A stretch of DNA of 5,437 bases, taken from positions 1-5,437 of the forward strand of contig CAZKVD010000112.1 in assembly GCA_964556145.1 (NCBI GenBank), in the 5' to 3' direction. The stretch's first letter is position 1. Every line of letters starts with the position of its first letter. The stretch comes from F1-20-MAGs119 sp964556145. GTDB taxonomy: Bacteria; Actinomycetota; Acidimicrobiia; Acidimicrobiales; Ilumatobacteraceae. Positions 4,737 through 5,437 of this stretch are shown here, in pieces. The notes beneath the pieces are model-generated. The model was not told where the DNA came from and made no database searches. It worked only from the letters and a program-made list of their open reading frames with translations. The position numbers and the translations under genes were made by a program.

Positions 4737-5437
4737 TCAGCGGTGGCGGCGGCGACCCGAATCGCGACCGGGACCGAGGTCCCCGAGCTGCTCGGACAGT
4801 TCACTTTCGAACTCGTCTTCAAAGCTGACCGACACTGCCTCACCCTCGTCGTCCGACTTCGGTGCGCGACGCTCGCCGCGGTCTTCGCGCGGTCCACGGT
4901 CGCCACGACCACCACGGTCGCCACGTCCACCGCGGTCTCCACGGTCACCTCGGCCACCGCGGTCTTCGCGGGGTCCGCGCTCGCGACGCTCTCCGCCACC
5001 ATCGACCGGCAGGTTCTCGTAGCCCTCGCCAACCGGCGTGAGGCTGATCTTGCCCTTGTCGTCGATGTCATCGACGCGAACGTCGATTTCGTCGCCGAGT
5101 TGCAGCACGTCTTCGACATTGTTGATGCGCTGGCCCTTGCCCAACTTCGAGATGTGCACGAGGCCGTCACGTCCGGGAAGGATGTTGACGAATGCACCGA
5201 ACTTGGTGATCGACACGACACGACCCTTGTAGATGGCGCCGAGGTCGGCCGTCGGGGGCTGGACGATGTTCATGATGCGCTCACGCGCGTCGTTCACCTT
5301 GAGCGAGTCGGGCGAACCGATGGTCACGATGCCAACGGCACCGTCATCACTGATTGCAATGTCGGCACCCGTCTCTTGCTGAATGGTGTTGATGACCTTG
5401 CCCTTGGGTCCGATGACCTCGCCCACCTTGTCGAGCG
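4737..5437 (-). CDS. pnp: Polynucleotide phosphorylase, C-terminal part (5' end outside the window)
   Basis: PNPase degrades RNA phosphorolytically from the 3' end, releasing nucleoside diphosphates, and takes part in mRNA turnover. The 232 visible residues hold only the RNA-binding end; the two RNase PH-like catalytic domains lie beyond the right edge. Counting from the first complete codon (5435), a KH domain begins at once with VGEVIGPKGKVINTIQ; its GxxG loop is GPKG at 9-12, and the domain runs to about 58. An S1 domain follows at about 66-133 (YKGRVVSITKFGAFVNILPG, then GLVHISKL, ending KISLTPVG). Residues 146-190 are a low-complexity R/G/D/E tail with GGRGDRG repeats, then an acidic stretch at 195-216 and a basic end at 224-232 (RDSGRRRHR). 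Such charged tails occur in other actinobacterial PNPases and probably bind RNA or partner proteins. The TGA stop is at 4739-4737, and dapB follows 55 bp later on the same strand. Confidence 0.95.
   Translation of the reverse strand, partial: LDKVGEVIGPKGKVINTIQQETGADIAISDDGAVGIVTIGSPDSLKVNDARERIMNIVQPPTADLGAIYKGRVVSITKFGAFVNILPGRDGLVHISKLGKGQRINNVEDVLQLGDEIDVRVDDIDDKGKISLTPVGEGYENLPVDGGGERRERGPREDRGGRGDRGDRGGRGDRGGRGDRGPREDRGERRAPKSDDEGEAVSVSFEDEFESELSEQLGDLGPGRDSGRRRHR
4875..4979 (-). repeat. In-frame tandem repeats encoding the R/G/D tail of PNPase
   Basis: This stretch of pnp encodes repeated GGRGDRG units framed by two copies of RGPREDRG (tail residues 153-160 and 180-187). The two framing copies are 81 bp apart, and their 24-bp DNA segments (4956-4979 and 4875-4898) match at 21 of 24 positions, which suggests duplication within the tail. 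The repeat keeps frame, so expansion or contraction would change tail length without disrupting the gene. Confidence 0.75.

Noticed and set aside
4875..4979. Possible CRISPR-like or intergenic repeat array
   Set aside because: The repeats are in frame within pnp, have no spacer/repeat alternation and encode a GGRGDRG tail as seen in related PNPases.
3908..5221. Reading dapB as a 437-residue protein with a 180-residue N-terminal extension
   Set aside because: The extension is an off-frame reading of the pnp tail and S1 region, with low-complexity V/A/T/E runs. DapB homology begins only at about residue 7 after GTG 4681, and 257 residues is the normal family length.
1..5437. A new defence, mobile or biosynthetic system
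   Set aside because: Every long frame with conserved motifs belongs to a known housekeeping, transport or metabolic family; only the DedA-like protein is uncertain, and it stands alone as its own unit.

Overview
The window looks like a chromosomal segment from a high-GC actinobacterium. Reasons are the GC-rich third positions (roughly 60% GC by eye, not counted), GTG starts on two genes, a polynucleotide phosphorylase with an arginine/glycine/aspartate-rich tail, and apparently leaderless genes. I suspect an Acidimicrobiia-like lineage, mainly because the small membrane protein and the permease resemble proteins I associate with that group, but no rRNA or marker gene here proves it. All six genes are chromosomal housekeeping or metabolic genes. 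I see no insertion sequence, phage gene, tRNA, rRNA or CRISPR array, and no convincing undescribed multi-gene system.

Layout from left to right. (1) Plus strand: the 3' part of a polar amino-acid ABC transporter permease (open from the left edge to 857), followed with a 4-bp GTGA overlap by its ATPase (854-1591). The substrate-binding protein is not in view and presumably lies upstream. (2) Minus strand: a complete AlkK-type fatty-acyl-CoA synthetase (3217 to 1592), converging on the ATPase with no intergenic base. (3) A 74-bp divergent promoter region (3218-3291). (4) Plus strand: a 204-residue membrane protein resembling the DedA/VTT superfamily (3292-3906). (5) Minus strand: dapB, 4-hydroxy-tetrahydrodipicolinate reductase (4681 to 3908), which converges on the membrane gene with one base between the stop codons. 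(6) Minus strand: the C-terminal third of pnp (right edge to 4737), with a KH domain, an S1 domain and a repetitive charged tail. No stretch of 300 bases lacks a gene; the two real intergenic regions are 74 bp and 55 bp.

Functionally the window combines amino-acid uptake, fatty-acid activation, a membrane protein of unknown role, lysine/diaminopimelate synthesis and RNA turnover. These are separate transcription units rather than one pathway. The most interesting signals are regulatory. The three genes that head their own units (acyl-CoA synthetase, membrane protein, dapB) lack a recognisable Shine-Dalgarno sequence and have a TANNNT hexamer 6 or 7 nt before the start codon, as expected for leaderless mRNAs. 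The one operon-internal gene has a good GAGGG ribosome-binding site. A perfect 12-bp-stem inverted repeat lies between pnp and dapB, contains the proposed dapB -10 hexamer and ends on the first base of the dapB GTG. Both convergent gene pairs meet stop to stop with 0 or 1 bp between them.
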